In this document: in pieces, positions 1 through 9,115 of the stretch | Layout: every line of letters begins with the position of its first letter | Numbering within the stretch: the stretch's first letter is position 1 | DNA from: Nocardioides marmorisolisilvae | Lineage (GTDB): Bacteria > Actinomycetota > Actinomycetes > Propionibacteriales > Nocardioidaceae | Reading direction: 5' to 3' | Length of the DNA stretch: 64,000 nucleotides | Assembly: GCF_003725775.1 (NCBI RefSeq) | Contig: NZ_RJSG01000002.1 | Location: forward strand, 1,330,400-1,394,399 | The notes under the pieces: generated by a model | Database searches by the model: none | Seen by the model: only the letters and a program-made list of their open reading frames with translations | Told to the model about the DNA's origin: nothing | Made by a program: the position numbers and the translations under genes

Positions 1-56
1 TGGCCCTGCTCGACGACCTGAAGATGCCGATCAAGGCGCTCAGCAGCAGCCTGTGA
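1..56 (+). CDS. bioB: Biotin synthase, C-terminal end only (partial)
   Basis: The window opens inside a reading frame (codons starting at base 3) that ends at the TGA at 54-56 and encodes a tail reading ALLDDLKMPIKALSSSL. That resembles the usual end of actinobacterial BioB, the radical-SAM enzyme that inserts sulfur into dethiobiotin. Identification rests mainly on position: bsaP-, bioA-, bioF- and bioD-like genes follow at once, and the stop codon overlaps the next start (TGATG). None of the catalytic part is visible, so the call is contextual. Confidence 0.6.
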   Translation, partial: ALLDDLKMPIKALSSSL

Positions 57-262
57 TGACCAAGCTGCACCTGTACTGCGGCTACTGCGGTCGGCCGCGC
101 ACCGAACCCGGTGAAGAATCCAGCCACGACGGGTGCGCCGAGAACCTGCGGATGGAACCGCCGCGCTACTGCTCGCAGTGCGGGCGCCGGATGCAGGTCC
201 AGGTGTCGCCGACCTCGTGGACGGCCAAGTGCGTCGAGCACGGGGAGACCTCGAACCCGTAG
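56..262 (+). CDS. bsaP: Small cysteine-rich biotin synthase auxiliary protein (BsaP-like)
   Basis: A 68-residue protein with six cysteines: C8 and C11 (YCGYCG), C27, C39 and C42 (YCSQC) and C59. The paired motifs suggest a zinc ribbon or iron-sulfur site. The middle and end (PPRYCSQCGRRM, then a segment ending KCVEHG) resemble the mycobacterial Rv1590 family, reported as BsaP, an iron-sulfur protein needed for biotin synthase to work. It lies directly after bioB, overlapping by one base (TGATG), and six bases before bioA, as expected for a BioB partner. A GTG at 53 is an alternative start. The function is inferred from the family and context. Confidence 0.7.
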   Translation: MTKLHLYCGYCGRPRTEPGEESSHDGCAENLRMEPPRYCSQCGRRMQVQVSPTSWTAKCVEHGETSNP

Positions 263-267
263 GCACC

Positions 268-1542
268 ATGGACACTGACTTCGACCGCGACCACCTCTGG
301 CACCCGTACTCCTCGATGACGGCGCCGGGGATCGTCTACCCGGTCTCGCGCGCCAGCGGCACCCGGCTGACCCTGGACGTCGCCGGGGCCGAGCGCGAGG
401 TGGTCGACGCGATGAGCTCCTGGTGGTGCGCGATCCACGGGTACGGCGTCCCGGAGCTCGACGCGGCGGCCCGCGCGCAGCTGGATGCGATGAGCCACGT
501 CATGTTCGGCGGCCTGACCCACGCCCCGGCGATCGAGCTCGGCCGGCGCCTCGTCGACCTGGCCCCCGACGGTCTCGACAAGGTGTTCTTCGCCGACTCC
601 GGCTCGGTCTCGGTCGAGGTCGCGATGAAGATGGCCTGGCAGGCGCACGCCGCCGGCGGGCTGACCCGGACCAAGTTCTTCACCATCCGCGGCGGCTACC
701 ACGGTGACACCTTCTCGCCGATGGGAGTCACCGACCCCGAGGGCGGCATGCACTCCATGTACGCCGGCCTGCTGGTCGAGCACGTCTTCGCGGAGCGCCC
801 GCCGGCCATCGGTGAGCCGCTCGACGCCTGGGCCGAGGCGACCACGACCCTGTTCGAGCAGCACGCCGACGAGCTGGCCGCCGTCATCATCGAGCCGCTG
901 CTCCAGGGAGCGGGTGGCATGCACGTCTACGACCCGGCGGCGGTCCGCCTCCTCGCGGACCTCGCCCGGCAGCACGGCGCGCTGGTGATCTTCGACGAGA
1001 TCGCCACCGGCTTCTACCGGACCGGCACCCGCTGGGCGGGAGACGCTTGCGAGGTCACCCCGGACATCCTCTGCGTGGGGAAAGCCCTGACCGGGGGCTA
1101 CCTCACCCTGGCCGCCGTGATCACCTCTGCCGAGATCGCGGCCCGGGTCGACGCCAGCCCGGCCGGCGCGATGATGCACGGGCCTACCTTCATGGCCAAC
1201 CCGCTGGCCTGTGCGGTCGCTTCGGCGAACCTGGACCTGCTCGCCTCCTACGACGTGGAGGCCCGGGTCAAGGAGATCAGCAGTGGCCTGACCAGCGGCC
1301 TGACCGCGGCCCACGACCTGCGCTCGATCGTCGACGTCCGGGTGCTCGGCGCCGTCGGGGTGCTCGAGCTCGACTCCCCCGTCGACGTACCGGCGATCAC
1401 CACGGCCGCGCTCGACCGCGGGGTCTGGGTGCGTCCGTTCCGCAACCTCGTCTACACGATGCCGCCCTTCATCAGCTCTCCCGAGGACGTCGAGACCATC
1501 ACCAAGGCCATGGTCGGCGCGGTCGAGGAGGTGCACGGATGA
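268..1542 (+). CDS. bioA: Adenosylmethionine-8-amino-7-oxononanoate aminotransferase
   Basis: A 424-residue class III PLP aminotransferase that makes 7,8-diaminopelargonate from KAPA using SAM as amino donor, in the cytoplasm. Visible family marks are the N-terminal HLWHPYSSM segment, SSWWCAIHGYG, the GGYHGDTF motif, the cofactor aspartate in IFDEIATGF and the PLP lysine in VGKALTGG (about K272). I chose ATG 268 because it gives the standard BioA N-terminus; the longer frame upstream overlaps the bsaP gene. It ends in an ATGA overlap with bioF, so bioA, bioF and bioD should be translationally coupled. Length is normal. Confidence 0.96.
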   Translation: MDTDFDRDHLWHPYSSMTAPGIVYPVSRASGTRLTLDVAGAEREVVDAMSSWWCAIHGYGVPELDAAARAQLDAMSHVMFGGLTHAPAIELGRRLVDLAPDGLDKVFFADSGSVSVEVAMKMAWQAHAAGGLTRTKFFTIRGGYHGDTFSPMGVTDPEGGMHSMYAGLLVEHVFAERPPAIGEPLDAWAEATTTLFEQHADELAAVIIEPLLQGAGGMHVYDPAAVRLLADLARQHGALVIFDEIATGFYRTGTRWAGDACEVTPDILCVGKALTGGYLTLAAVITSAEIAARVDASPAGAMMHGPTFMANPLACAVASANLDLLASYDVEARVKEISSGLTSGLTAAHDLRSIVDVRVLGAVGVLELDSPVDVPAITTAALDRGVWVRPFRNLVYTMPPFISSPEDVETITKAMVGAVEEVHG

Positions 1543-2663
1543 GCTCGTACTCCGACTGGCTCGCCGAACGGGCCGCTGCCCGCGAGGAAGCCGGCCTCGT
1601 ACGACGCGTGTTCCCGAGCGACGTCGGCGGTCCGATGATCGACCTGGCCGGCAACGACTACCTCGGCCTGTCCCGCGACCCGCGGGTCGTCGACGCGGCG
1701 GCGGTCGCGGCGCGCGAGTTCGGCGCCGGCGCCGGAGCCTCCCGCCTGGTCACCGGCACCCTGGCCGTCCACGAGCTCCTCGAGGCCGCGCTCGCCGGGT
1801 TCACCGGGTTCCCGTCGGCACTGGTCTTCTCGACCGGGTACCACGCCAACCTCTCGGTGGTGGCGGCTCTCGCCGACGCGGACACCTTGATCGTCAGCGA
1901 CGCCCACGTGCACGCCTCGATGATCGACGCCTGCCGGCTCTCCCGAGGTCGAGTGCAGGTCGTTCCGCACAACGACGTCCAGGCGGTCGAGGACGCCCTG
2001 AGCCAGCGCACCGAGGCACGCGCGCTCGTGCTGATCGAGACCATCTACAGCGTCCTCGGGGACGCCGCCCCGGTGGCCGAGCTCGCCTCGGCCTGCGAGC
2101 GGCACGACGCCCTCCTCGTCGCCGACGAGGCGCACGCGCTCGGTGTCTGCGGCGACGGCGGACGCGGGCTGCTGCACCAGGCTGGTCTCGCCGGTGCCGA
2201 GCACGTGATCGCGACCCTGACCCTCAGCAAGTCGCTGGGCTCCCAGGGCGGTGCGGTGCTCGCCGTACCGGCCGTGCGTGAGCACCTGGTCAACACCGCC
2301 CGACCGTTCATCTACGACACCGGGCTCGCACCGGCGGCGACCGCGGCCGCGAACGAGGCCCTGACCGTGCTCGCCATGGAGCCCGAATGCGCCAGCCAGG
2401 TGCGTGCGGTCGCGGGCCGGCTGGCCGACGCGTGCGGGGTGCCCGCTCCGGAGGGCGCCGTGCTGGCCGTCCCGATGCCCGGCCCGCTCGAGGCGGTGGC
2501 CGCGGTGGACGCCGCCGCGGAGCACGGGCTGCGGATCGGGTGCTTCCGACCGCCGTCGACGCCCGACGGCATCTCCCGGCTGCGGCTGACGGCGCACGCG
2601 CACCTGTCCGACGAGGAAGTGTCCACGGCGACCAAGGTGCTGCGAGAGCTGTTGGGCCGATGA
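1539..2663 (+). CDS. bioF: 8-amino-7-oxononanoate synthase (KAPA synthase)
   Basis: A 374-residue alpha-oxoamine synthase that condenses pimeloyl thioester with alanine. It shows the family features AGNDYLGLS near the N-terminus, a glycine-rich GAGASRLVTGT segment, the DEAHALG cofactor motif, and the PLP lysine in TLSKSLGSQGG (about K231). It overlaps bioA and bioD by four bases each (ATGA). The start at 1539 removes a long shadow extension in bioA. Some residues differ from the E. coli enzyme, but the order of motifs and the operon position make the call firm. Confidence 0.95.
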   Translation: MSSYSDWLAERAAAREEAGLVRRVFPSDVGGPMIDLAGNDYLGLSRDPRVVDAAAVAAREFGAGAGASRLVTGTLAVHELLEAALAGFTGFPSALVFSTGYHANLSVVAALADADTLIVSDAHVHASMIDACRLSRGRVQVVPHNDVQAVEDALSQRTEARALVLIETIYSVLGDAAPVAELASACERHDALLVADEAHALGVCGDGGRGLLHQAGLAGAEHVIATLTLSKSLGSQGGAVLAVPAVREHLVNTARPFIYDTGLAPAATAAANEALTVLAMEPECASQVRAVAGRLADACGVPAPEGAVLAVPMPGPLEAVAAVDAAAEHGLRIGCFRPPSTPDGISRLRLTAHAHLSDEEVSTATKVLRELLGR

Positions 2664-3340
2664 CGGTCTGGTTCGTGACCGGCACCGACACCGAGGTCGG
2701 CAAGACGGTGGCCACAGCAGCCCTGGCCGTCGCCCTGCTCGCCGAGGGCCGCAGCCCGTACGTCATCAAGCCCGCGCAGACCGGGGTCGAGTCGGTCGAC
2801 GCAGGTGACCTCGACGAGGTCAGGCGGCTGGCCGGAAACGTCGCCGGGCACGAAGGGGTGCGCCTGAAGGCGCCGCTCGCCCCGGACACGGCCGCACGGC
2901 TGGAGGGTGCGACGTTGCCCGGCCTGGCGGACCAGCGTGACGCGATCCTGACCGCCGCCGAGAGCCACGACGTGCTGGTCGAGGGCGCCGGCGGCGTCCT
3001 CGTGCCCGTCGGTGAGGCCTGGAACCTCCTCGACCTCGCGCAGACCGTGGCCCACGCCGGCACCGAGGTCGGGTTCGTCGTCGTCGCCCGCGCCGGGCTC
3101 GGCACCCTGAACCACAGCGTCCTGACCGTGCAAGCGATCCAGCACCGCTCGCTCACCGTTCTCGGTGTGCTCATCGGGTCCTGGCCCGAGCAGCCCGACC
3201 TGGCCGCCGAGCAGAACCTGCTCGACCTTCCGCTGATCACCGGGGTGCCGCTCCTCGGCCGCATCCCGGCAGGAGTCGGTGCTCTCGACGGGCCGACCTT
3301 CGCCGCTGCAGCACCGGAGTGGCTGACCCTGCCAGACTGA
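2660..3340 (+). CDS. bioD: Dethiobiotin synthetase
   Basis: A 226-residue ATP-dependent carboxylase that closes the ureido ring of dethiobiotin. The P-loop is at the very N-terminus (VTGTDTEVGKT), followed by the KPAQTG segment that normally contacts substrate and metal, and the VEGAGG motif around residue 110. The ATG overlaps the bioF stop. This completes a bioB-bsaP-bioA-bioF-bioD order. No biotin-responsive operator can be judged because the operon promoter lies outside the window. Confidence 0.95.
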   Translation: MTVWFVTGTDTEVGKTVATAALAVALLAEGRSPYVIKPAQTGVESVDAGDLDEVRRLAGNVAGHEGVRLKAPLAPDTAARLEGATLPGLADQRDAILTAAESHDVLVEGAGGVLVPVGEAWNLLDLAQTVAHAGTEVGFVVVARAGLGTLNHSVLTVQAIQHRSLTVLGVLIGSWPEQPDLAAEQNLLDLPLITGVPLLGRIPAGVGALDGPTFAAAAPEWLTLPD

Positions 3341-3345
3341 CCGCC

Positions 3346-4428
3346 ATGAGCGTGGAGCAGACCTCGGGGCAGACTTTCATCCGTTCGGACCTGGTTGTCA
3401 TCGGCGGTGGCGCCGGGCTCTGCGTCCTGGCCGGCATCGCCCACTACGGCAACTGGAACTCGGTGGTCAGCTTCCTGGTCAGCGCTGCGGCCGTGTGCCT
3501 GCTGGCCAGCCTGGTCGGCCGCAGCGTCGAGCAGCTCGGCGATCGGTTCGGACCGGGAGCGACCGGGGTGCTCCAGTCAGCCCTCGGCAACCTGCCGGAG
3601 CTGTTCATCTGCATCTTCGCCCTCAAGTCCGGCCTGGTCGATGTGGTCCGGGCAGCGCTGATCGGGTCGATCCTGGCCAACTTGCTGCTCGTGCTCGGCC
3701 TCGCCTTCCTCGTCGGCGGCCTCAAGCACGGCACCCAGAAGCTCGGCTCGGAGCGCGCCCGCACGATCAGCGTGCTGATGCTGCTCTCGGTGACCGCGAT
3801 GGCGATCCCGTCCATCGCGCACGAGGTGCACAGCCCGGCCGGATCGCACGAGGTGGCCTTCTCGGTGATCGTGTCCATCATCCTGCTGGCCCTCTTCGCG
3901 CTCTCGCTCCCGTTCTCCCTGCGCCGCGACCCGGACTCGACCGAGGTCGTCGAGACCGAACCGCCGCGCTGGCCGGTCTGGCTGGCGATCACCATGCTGG
4001 CGGTGGCGGGCGCCCTCGCCGCCTTCGTCTCCGACTGGTTCGTGAAGGCACTGGAGCCGGCGATGGACACCCTGAACATCTCACCGGTGTTCGCCGGTCT
4101 GGTGATCGTCGCGATCGCCGGCAACGCGGTCGAGAACGTGGTCGGCGTCCAGCTCGCCGCCCGCGGTCAGTCCGAGTACGCCTTCTCGGTGATCCTCAAC
4201 AGCCCGATCCAGATCGCGCTGGTGCTCGCCCCGGCCCTGGTCCTGATCAGCCAGATCTTCGGTCTCGCGTCGCTGACCCTGGTCTTCGGACCGATGCTGG
4301 TGGTCTCGCTGATGCTCTCGGTGATCCTGGCCGCGGCGATCGCCCAGGACGGCGAGTCGACGTGGCTCGAGGGTGCGACCCTGATCGCGCTCTACGGGAT
4401 CATCGCGACCAGCTTCTGGTGGGGCTAG
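3346..4428 (+). CDS. Calcium/proton antiporter of the CaCA family (ChaA/CAX type)
   Basis: A 360-residue membrane protein with about ten to eleven hydrophobic segments. Both alpha-repeats of the cation/Ca2+ exchanger superfamily are visible: GNLPELFI followed by GSILANLLLVLG in the first half, and AGNAVENVVG followed by NSPIQIALVLAPALVL in the second. The acidic residues in these repeats bind Ca2+. ATG 3346, five bases after the bioD stop, is preferred; the upstream in-frame start lies inside bioD. It probably exports Ca2+ in exchange for protons. It follows the biotin genes but has no obvious link with them, and converges on the kinase gene that follows. Confidence 0.88.
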   Translation: MSVEQTSGQTFIRSDLVVIGGGAGLCVLAGIAHYGNWNSVVSFLVSAAAVCLLASLVGRSVEQLGDRFGPGATGVLQSALGNLPELFICIFALKSGLVDVVRAALIGSILANLLLVLGLAFLVGGLKHGTQKLGSERARTISVLMLLSVTAMAIPSIAHEVHSPAGSHEVAFSVIVSIILLALFALSLPFSLRRDPDSTEVVETEPPRWPVWLAITMLAVAGALAAFVSDWFVKALEPAMDTLNISPVFAGLVIVAIAGNAVENVVGVQLAARGQSEYAFSVILNSPIQIALVLAPALVLISQIFGLASLTLVFGPMLVVSLMLSVILAAAIAQDGESTWLEGATLIALYGIIATSFWWG

Positions 4429-4438
4429 TCCGCAGCAG

Positions 4439-5344
4439 CTACAGGAGCGCCTCGATCTGCGGCGCCTGCCGCTGCAGCGCCCGCAGGTGGGGTGCGACCG
4501 AGGGATGCTTGAACTTGCCGGCCAGGGCGCCCTCACCGGGCGCGACCCGGGACAAGGCCCACTCCGCCCGGCTGAACACCGTGTAGACCGCCATCACGCT
4601 GGCCGCCGTCCGCACCGCGTCCTTGTCGAGCGAGGCTCCGGACTCCGCGATCCCACCCAGGTAGGCGTCGAGCAGGACCTCGAAGTCCTCCCGCGCCGAC
4701 AGGGCGTAGTAGCCGAGGTCGGTCCCGATCGGGCCGAAGCCGAAGCCCTGCCAGTCCACCGCGACGACGTCCTCGCCACGACCGGCCACGAAGTTCGCCG
4801 GAACGGCGTCCCCGTGCAGCCGTCCGGCCGGACCCTCGTCGCGCCGCGCCAGCCAGGAGCCGCGGCGCGACCACAAGGTGTCCGCGACGTCGGCCAGCGT
4901 CGTCCGGCCGAGCGTCGGCCACCCGCCCCGTGCCTCGGCGAAACCCAGACGGTCGGTCAAGGTCCGCCGCGCCGCCCAGGCCGGCGGTGTCACCGACTCC
5001 CCGGCGAAACGGCCCAGCGCCCGGGCCACGAACAGCGAAGGCGGCGGTTCGGCCACGACCTCGGTGGCCCAGACGGTGACGCCGTCGGTGTCCTCCTCCA
5101 CGCGCAGGTAGCGCGGCGGCACCAAGCCCGGGCCGTCCACGACCTCGGGGTGCAGCGCGACCTCAGCCTCGCGGCGCCAGTACCCGGCGTGGGTGCGGTC
5201 CTCGAGCAGGGTCTCGTCCGGACCCGGTCGACGCAGCCGCTTGACGATCGCGGCCGTGCCCTCGTGCTCGCCCCGCCAGACACCGACGGTCGCGGGGCCA
5301 CCGCCTGCGGGCAGCGCGGTCCACGCGGGGTCGGGCTGCCACAT
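4439..5344 (-). CDS. Aminoglycoside phosphotransferase-fold kinase, substrate unknown
   Basis: A 301-residue protein of the APH/choline-kinase-like superfamily. The catalytic loop is HGDAVPANF (about residue 178 onward, the HxDxxxxN pattern), and the metal-binding aspartate follows in AVDWQGFGFGPIGTDLGYY. The N-terminal half matches the small lobe, with a lysine in the AAIVKRL segment. It is the last gene of the suf-to-VLRF1 run, 22 bases after that gene. The substrate cannot be told from the sequence; many such actinobacterial proteins are not resistance enzymes. Nothing here indicates antibiotic resistance. Confidence 0.75.
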   Translation of the reverse strand: MWQPDPAWTALPAGGGPATVGVWRGEHEGTAAIVKRLRRPGPDETLLEDRTHAGYWRREAEVALHPEVVDGPGLVPPRYLRVEEDTDGVTVWATEVVAEPPPSLFVARALGRFAGESVTPPAWAARRTLTDRLGFAEARGGWPTLGRTTLADVADTLWSRRGSWLARRDEGPAGRLHGDAVPANFVAGRGEDVVAVDWQGFGFGPIGTDLGYYALSAREDFEVLLDAYLGGIAESGASLDKDAVRTAASVMAVYTVFSRAEWALSRVAPGEGALAGKFKHPSVAPHLRALQRQAPQIEALL

Positions 5345-5366
5345 GCTCGGCTCCGATCGCGGAAGG

Positions 5367-5978
5367 TCAGACGTTGATGACGCTCATCGTGACAGAACCG
5401 GCGTCCAGAACCGCGTCTTCCAGGACCCCGCGTCGCGGATCCGGCACCGTGAGGAAGTCACCCACGACCCGCCCGGCAAGCCCGCGCAGGCGGGCATCGG
5501 CGAGCACGGAGTCGACCGCGACGGCATCTCCACCCACCACGACCGCCGGCGCGTCGGCGATCAGTCGGGCCGCGTGGTCGGCGGCAGCCTCGAACGCCGC
5601 CCTCGCCTGGTTCTCGCGACGGCGTGCGAACCGCTGCTGGCTCTGGCCTCCGGCCTTGGTCCGTCCCTGCACGTGCCGCTGACCGGTCTTGGAGTCGGCC
5701 ATTGCGGCACCGTGCATCCGTGCGACCGCGAAGCCGCCCTTGCGGACGAGCAGGATCCCCCAGTCGGCCGGCGGGACGCAGGCCTCAGCGAATGCTTCCG
5801 CGGTCGCCGGTCCGGCGTACGCGAGCGAGAACGGCAGCGACGCCAGGAACGAGGAACCGTCCGGCGCGGTCCCGACGAGCGAGTGGCGGAAGATCGACAG
5901 GTCCGCGGCCCCGTGCCGGGCCTCGAAGTTCTGGAGCCAACGGGCCACCCGACTCGGCGGCACCAGGACGCTGGTCAC
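5367..5978 (-). CDS. Actinobacterial VLRF1-type peptidyl-tRNA hydrolase (ribosome rescue)
   Basis: A 203-residue protein with the hallmark GGQSQQR at residues 110-116, followed by a basic stretch (FARRRENQ). This is the GGQ-like loop of the Vms1/ANKZF1 release-factor branch, called acVLRF1 in actinobacteria, expected to cut nascent chains from tRNA on stalled ribosomes. The N-terminal 100 residues and the C-terminal alpha/beta part fit the eRF1-like core; I see no zinc finger or ankyrin repeats. The GTG start lies three bases after the sufT stop, and RNA from the suf operon very likely reads through it. Function is inferred from the family. Confidence 0.8.
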   Translation of the reverse strand: MTSVLVPPSRVARWLQNFEARHGAADLSIFRHSLVGTAPDGSSFLASLPFSLAYAGPATAEAFAEACVPPADWGILLVRKGGFAVARMHGAAMADSKTGQRHVQGRTKAGGQSQQRFARRRENQARAAFEAAADHAARLIADAPAVVVGGDAVAVDSVLADARLRGLAGRVVGDFLTVPDPRRGVLEDAVLDAGSVTMSVINV

Positions 5979-5981
5979 GGG

Positions 5982-6341
5982 TCAGACGTTGAAGCCGAGG
6001 GCCCGCAGCTGCTCGCGGCCGTCGTCGGTGATCTTGTCCGGGCCCCACGGCGGCATCCAGACCCAGTTGATCGTCACGTCGCCGACCAGACCCTCGAGGG
6101 CGGTGTTGGTCTGGTCCTGGATCACGTCGGTCAACGGGCAGGCGGCCGAGGTGAGCGTCATGTCGAGCACGACGTTGGACTCCTGGTCCAGGTTCACGCC
6201 GTAGACCAGACCGAGGTCGACCACGTTGATGCCGAGCTCGGGGTCGACGACGTCCTTCATCGCCTCGAGGACGTCGTCCTCGGTCGCGGTCGCGGTCCCA
6301 CCGCCGAGGTCCACGTCGGGGAGATCAGAGTGATCGGTCAT
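5982..6341 (-). CDS. sufT: SufT-like iron-sulfur assembly factor (DUF59/MIP18 family)
   Basis: A 119-residue protein with the DUF59 signature: DVVDPELGINVVDLGLVYG near residue 30 and a cysteine in TLTSAACPLTD that is typical of this family of iron-sulfur carrier or maturation factors. The short C-terminal part carries WMPPWGPDKI, also typical. It starts with an ATG overlapping the sufU stop, so it belongs to the suf operon, as in mycobacteria (Rv1466 position). A longer upstream frame exists but lies inside sufU. Confidence 0.9.
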   Translation of the reverse strand: MTDHSDLPDVDLGGGTATATEDDVLEAMKDVVDPELGINVVDLGLVYGVNLDQESNVVLDMTLTSAACPLTDVIQDQTNTALEGLVGDVTINWVWMPPWGPDKITDDGREQLRALGFNV

Positions 6342-6784
6342 GCGGGTTCTCCTTGGGCTTGCACGGCCGCGTCCTTGAACGCCATCCACGACAACAGTGC
6401 GCACTTCACGCGGGCCGGGAACTTCGCCACACCGGCGAACGCGATCCCGTCCTCGAGGACGTCCTCGTCGGGCTCCACCTGCCCCTTGCCCTGCATCAGC
6501 TCGAGGAACGCGGCGTGGGTGTCCAGCGCCTCGGACAGCGGCCGTCCGATGACCAGGTCGGTCATCACCGAGGCCGACGCCTGGCTGATCGAGCAGCCCT
6601 CGGCGTCGTACGAGACGTCGCCGACGGTGCCGTCCTCGTTGAGGTGCACGCGCAGGGTCACCTCGTCACCGCAGGTCGGGTTGACGTGGTGCACCTCGGA
6701 CTCGAAGGGGTCGCGAAGGCCCGCGTGGTGCGGGTTCCGGTAGTGGTCCAGGATGATCTCCTGGTACAGGGCGTCGAGGTCCAT
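6338..6784 (-). CDS. sufU: SufU, zinc-dependent sulfurtransferase partner of SufS
   Basis: A 148-residue IscU/NifU-N fold protein. The three conserved cysteines lie in NPTCGDEV, AEGCSIS and RVKCALLSW, and an aspartate follows the first. The insertion between the second and third cysteine is that of SufU rather than IscU. SufU takes persulfide sulfur from SufS and passes it to the SufBCD scaffold. It is 12 bases after sufS and overlaps sufT. Confidence 0.93.
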   Translation of the reverse strand: MDLDALYQEIILDHYRNPHHAGLRDPFESEVHHVNPTCGDEVTLRVHLNEDGTVGDVSYDAEGCSISQASASVMTDLVIGRPLSEALDTHAAFLELMQGKGQVEPDEDVLEDGIAFAGVAKFPARVKCALLSWMAFKDAAVQAQGEPA

Positions 6785-6796
6785 GACTGTCTAACG

Positions 6797-8038
6797 TCAC
6801 CCGACCTTGAAGTAGTTCTTGGTGTACTCGAGGCCGTCGATCAGAGCGTCGATCTCCGCCGGCGTCGTGTACAGATAGGACGAGGCGCGGGTCGAGGACT
6901 GCACCCCGAACCGCTTGTGGGCGGGCTTCGCGCAGTGGTGCCCGGCCCGTACGGCGATACCGCGGGAGTCGAGCAGCTGCGCCACGTCGTGCGGGTGCAC
7001 GCCCGCCAGCTCGAACGAGACGGCCCCACCTCGATGCGCAGCATCGAGCGGGCCCAGCACCCGCACCCCGGACACCGACGCCAAGCCGTCCAGCAGGTGC
7101 GCGGTGATCGCGACCTCGTGCGCGTGGATCGCGTCCAGGCCGACGTGCGAGATGTAGTCGATCGCCGCGCCCAGACCGACGGCCTCGACGATCGGCGGCG
7201 TGCCGGCCTCGAACTTGTGCGGGATCGGCGCCCAGGTGGACTTCTCCATCGACACGGTCGCGATCATCTCGCCGCCCCCGAGGAACGGCGGCAGTGCGTT
7301 GAGCAGCTCGGTGCGGCCCCACAGCACGCCGATGCCGGTCGGGCCGGTCACCTTGTGCCCGGTGAACGCCACGAAGTCGGCGTCCACGGCCTGCACGTCG
7401 ACCGGCAGGTGCGGAGCGGCCTGGGAGGCGTCCAGCACCACCACGGCGCCGATCTCGTGCGCCCGGCGGGCGATCTCGGCGACCGGGTTGATCGTGCCGA
7501 GCATGTTCGAGACCCAGGTCAGCGCGACGACCTTCGTGCCCGGCGAGAGCAGCTCGTCGATCCGGGAGAGGTCGAGCGTCCCGTCCTCGGCGATCCCGAA
7601 CCAGTCCAGCGAAGCACCGGACCGCTCGCAGGCGAGCTGCCACGGGACGATGTTGGAGTGGTGCTCCATCTCGGTGATGACGACCCGGTCCCCCGGACCG
7701 AGGGGGAACGTCCGCGCGACCAGGTTCAGCGCCTCGGAGGCGTTCTTGGTGAAGATCACCTCGTCGCGCGACGGCGCGTTCAGGAACGTCGCGACCTTGT
7801 CGCGCGCACCCTCGAACGCCTCCGTGGACTCGGCACCGAGCTGGTGCATCGCCCGGGCGATGTTCGCGTTGTGGCGCTCGAGGTGGTCGACCATCGCGTC
7901 GATGACCACCTGCGGCTTCTGCGAGGTGTTGGCGCTGTCCAGGTAGACCAGGGGGAACCCACCCTCGAGCGTGCGCTCGAGGATCGGGAAATCCTTGCGG
8001 ATGACCTCCAGGTCGGGCAGCAGCGCGCCGGCGGACAT
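6797..8038 (-). CDS. sufS: Cysteine desulfurase SufS
   Basis: A 413-residue group II cysteine desulfurase that mobilises sulfur from cysteine as a persulfide. Visible are YLDSANTSQKP at the N-terminus (usually LDNAATTQKP), the PLP lysine in FTGHKVTGPTGIGVLWG, and the catalytic cysteine in RAGHHCAKP near the C-terminus. It starts two bases after the sufC stop. S and N in place of the more common N and A in the first motif are mild departures seen in actinobacteria. Confidence 0.95.
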   Translation of the reverse strand: MSAGALLPDLEVIRKDFPILERTLEGGFPLVYLDSANTSQKPQVVIDAMVDHLERHNANIARAMHQLGAESTEAFEGARDKVATFLNAPSRDEVIFTKNASEALNLVARTFPLGPGDRVVITEMEHHSNIVPWQLACERSGASLDWFGIAEDGTLDLSRIDELLSPGTKVVALTWVSNMLGTINPVAEIARRAHEIGAVVVLDASQAAPHLPVDVQAVDADFVAFTGHKVTGPTGIGVLWGRTELLNALPPFLGGGEMIATVSMEKSTWAPIPHKFEAGTPPIVEAVGLGAAIDYISHVGLDAIHAHEVAITAHLLDGLASVSGVRVLGPLDAAHRGGAVSFELAGVHPHDVAQLLDSRGIAVRAGHHCAKPAHKRFGVQSSTRASSYLYTTPAEIDALIDGLEYTKNYFKVG

Positions 8039-8040
8039 GA

Positions 8041-8799
<759 letters not shown>

Positions 8800-8800
8800 G

Positions 8801-9115
8801 TCAGTTCTCTCCTAGATCAACAAGTACGTCGTCACCGGCGATCTGCACCGGGAAAACAGGAACGGGTTCGGTGGCCGGCGGGCCGAGCGGCTTGCCGGTG
8901 CGGAGGTCGAAGCGCGAGCCGTGCATCCAGCACTCGATCTCGCAGCCCTCCACGTCGCCCTCGGACAGCGCGACAGCCGCGTGGCTGCACTCATCCTCGA
9001 TGGCGTAGAAGTCGTCGCCGTCGCGCACGATGGCCACGTCGAGCCCGTCCACCTCGACCCGCACGGCGGAGCCGGCGGGTACCTCAGCGACGGAGCAGGC
9101 GCGGACGAACGCCAT
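8801..9115 (-). CDS. Rieske-type [2Fe-2S] ferredoxin in the suf operon
   Basis: A 104-residue soluble Rieske ferredoxin like the small ferredoxin subunits of non-heme oxygenases. The cluster ligands are C-x-H in DECSHAAV and C-x2-H in ECWMHGSRF, followed by the typical GPPATEPVPVFPV end. It overlaps sufD by one base (TGATG) and is one base from sufC. This position is usual in actinobacterial suf operons. The ferredoxin may supply electrons to cluster assembly; its partner cannot be named from sequence. Confidence 0.88.
   Translation of the reverse strand: MAFVRACSVAEVPAGSAVRVEVDGLDVAIVRDGDDFYAIEDECSHAAVALSEGDVEGCEIECWMHGSRFDLRTGKPLGPPATEPVPVFPVQIAGDDVLVDLGEN

Noticed and set aside
4439-5344. 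APH-fold gene considered as an antibiotic resistance gene
   Set aside because: The fold is shared by many kinases with other substrates, and the gene lies in a housekeeping operon.
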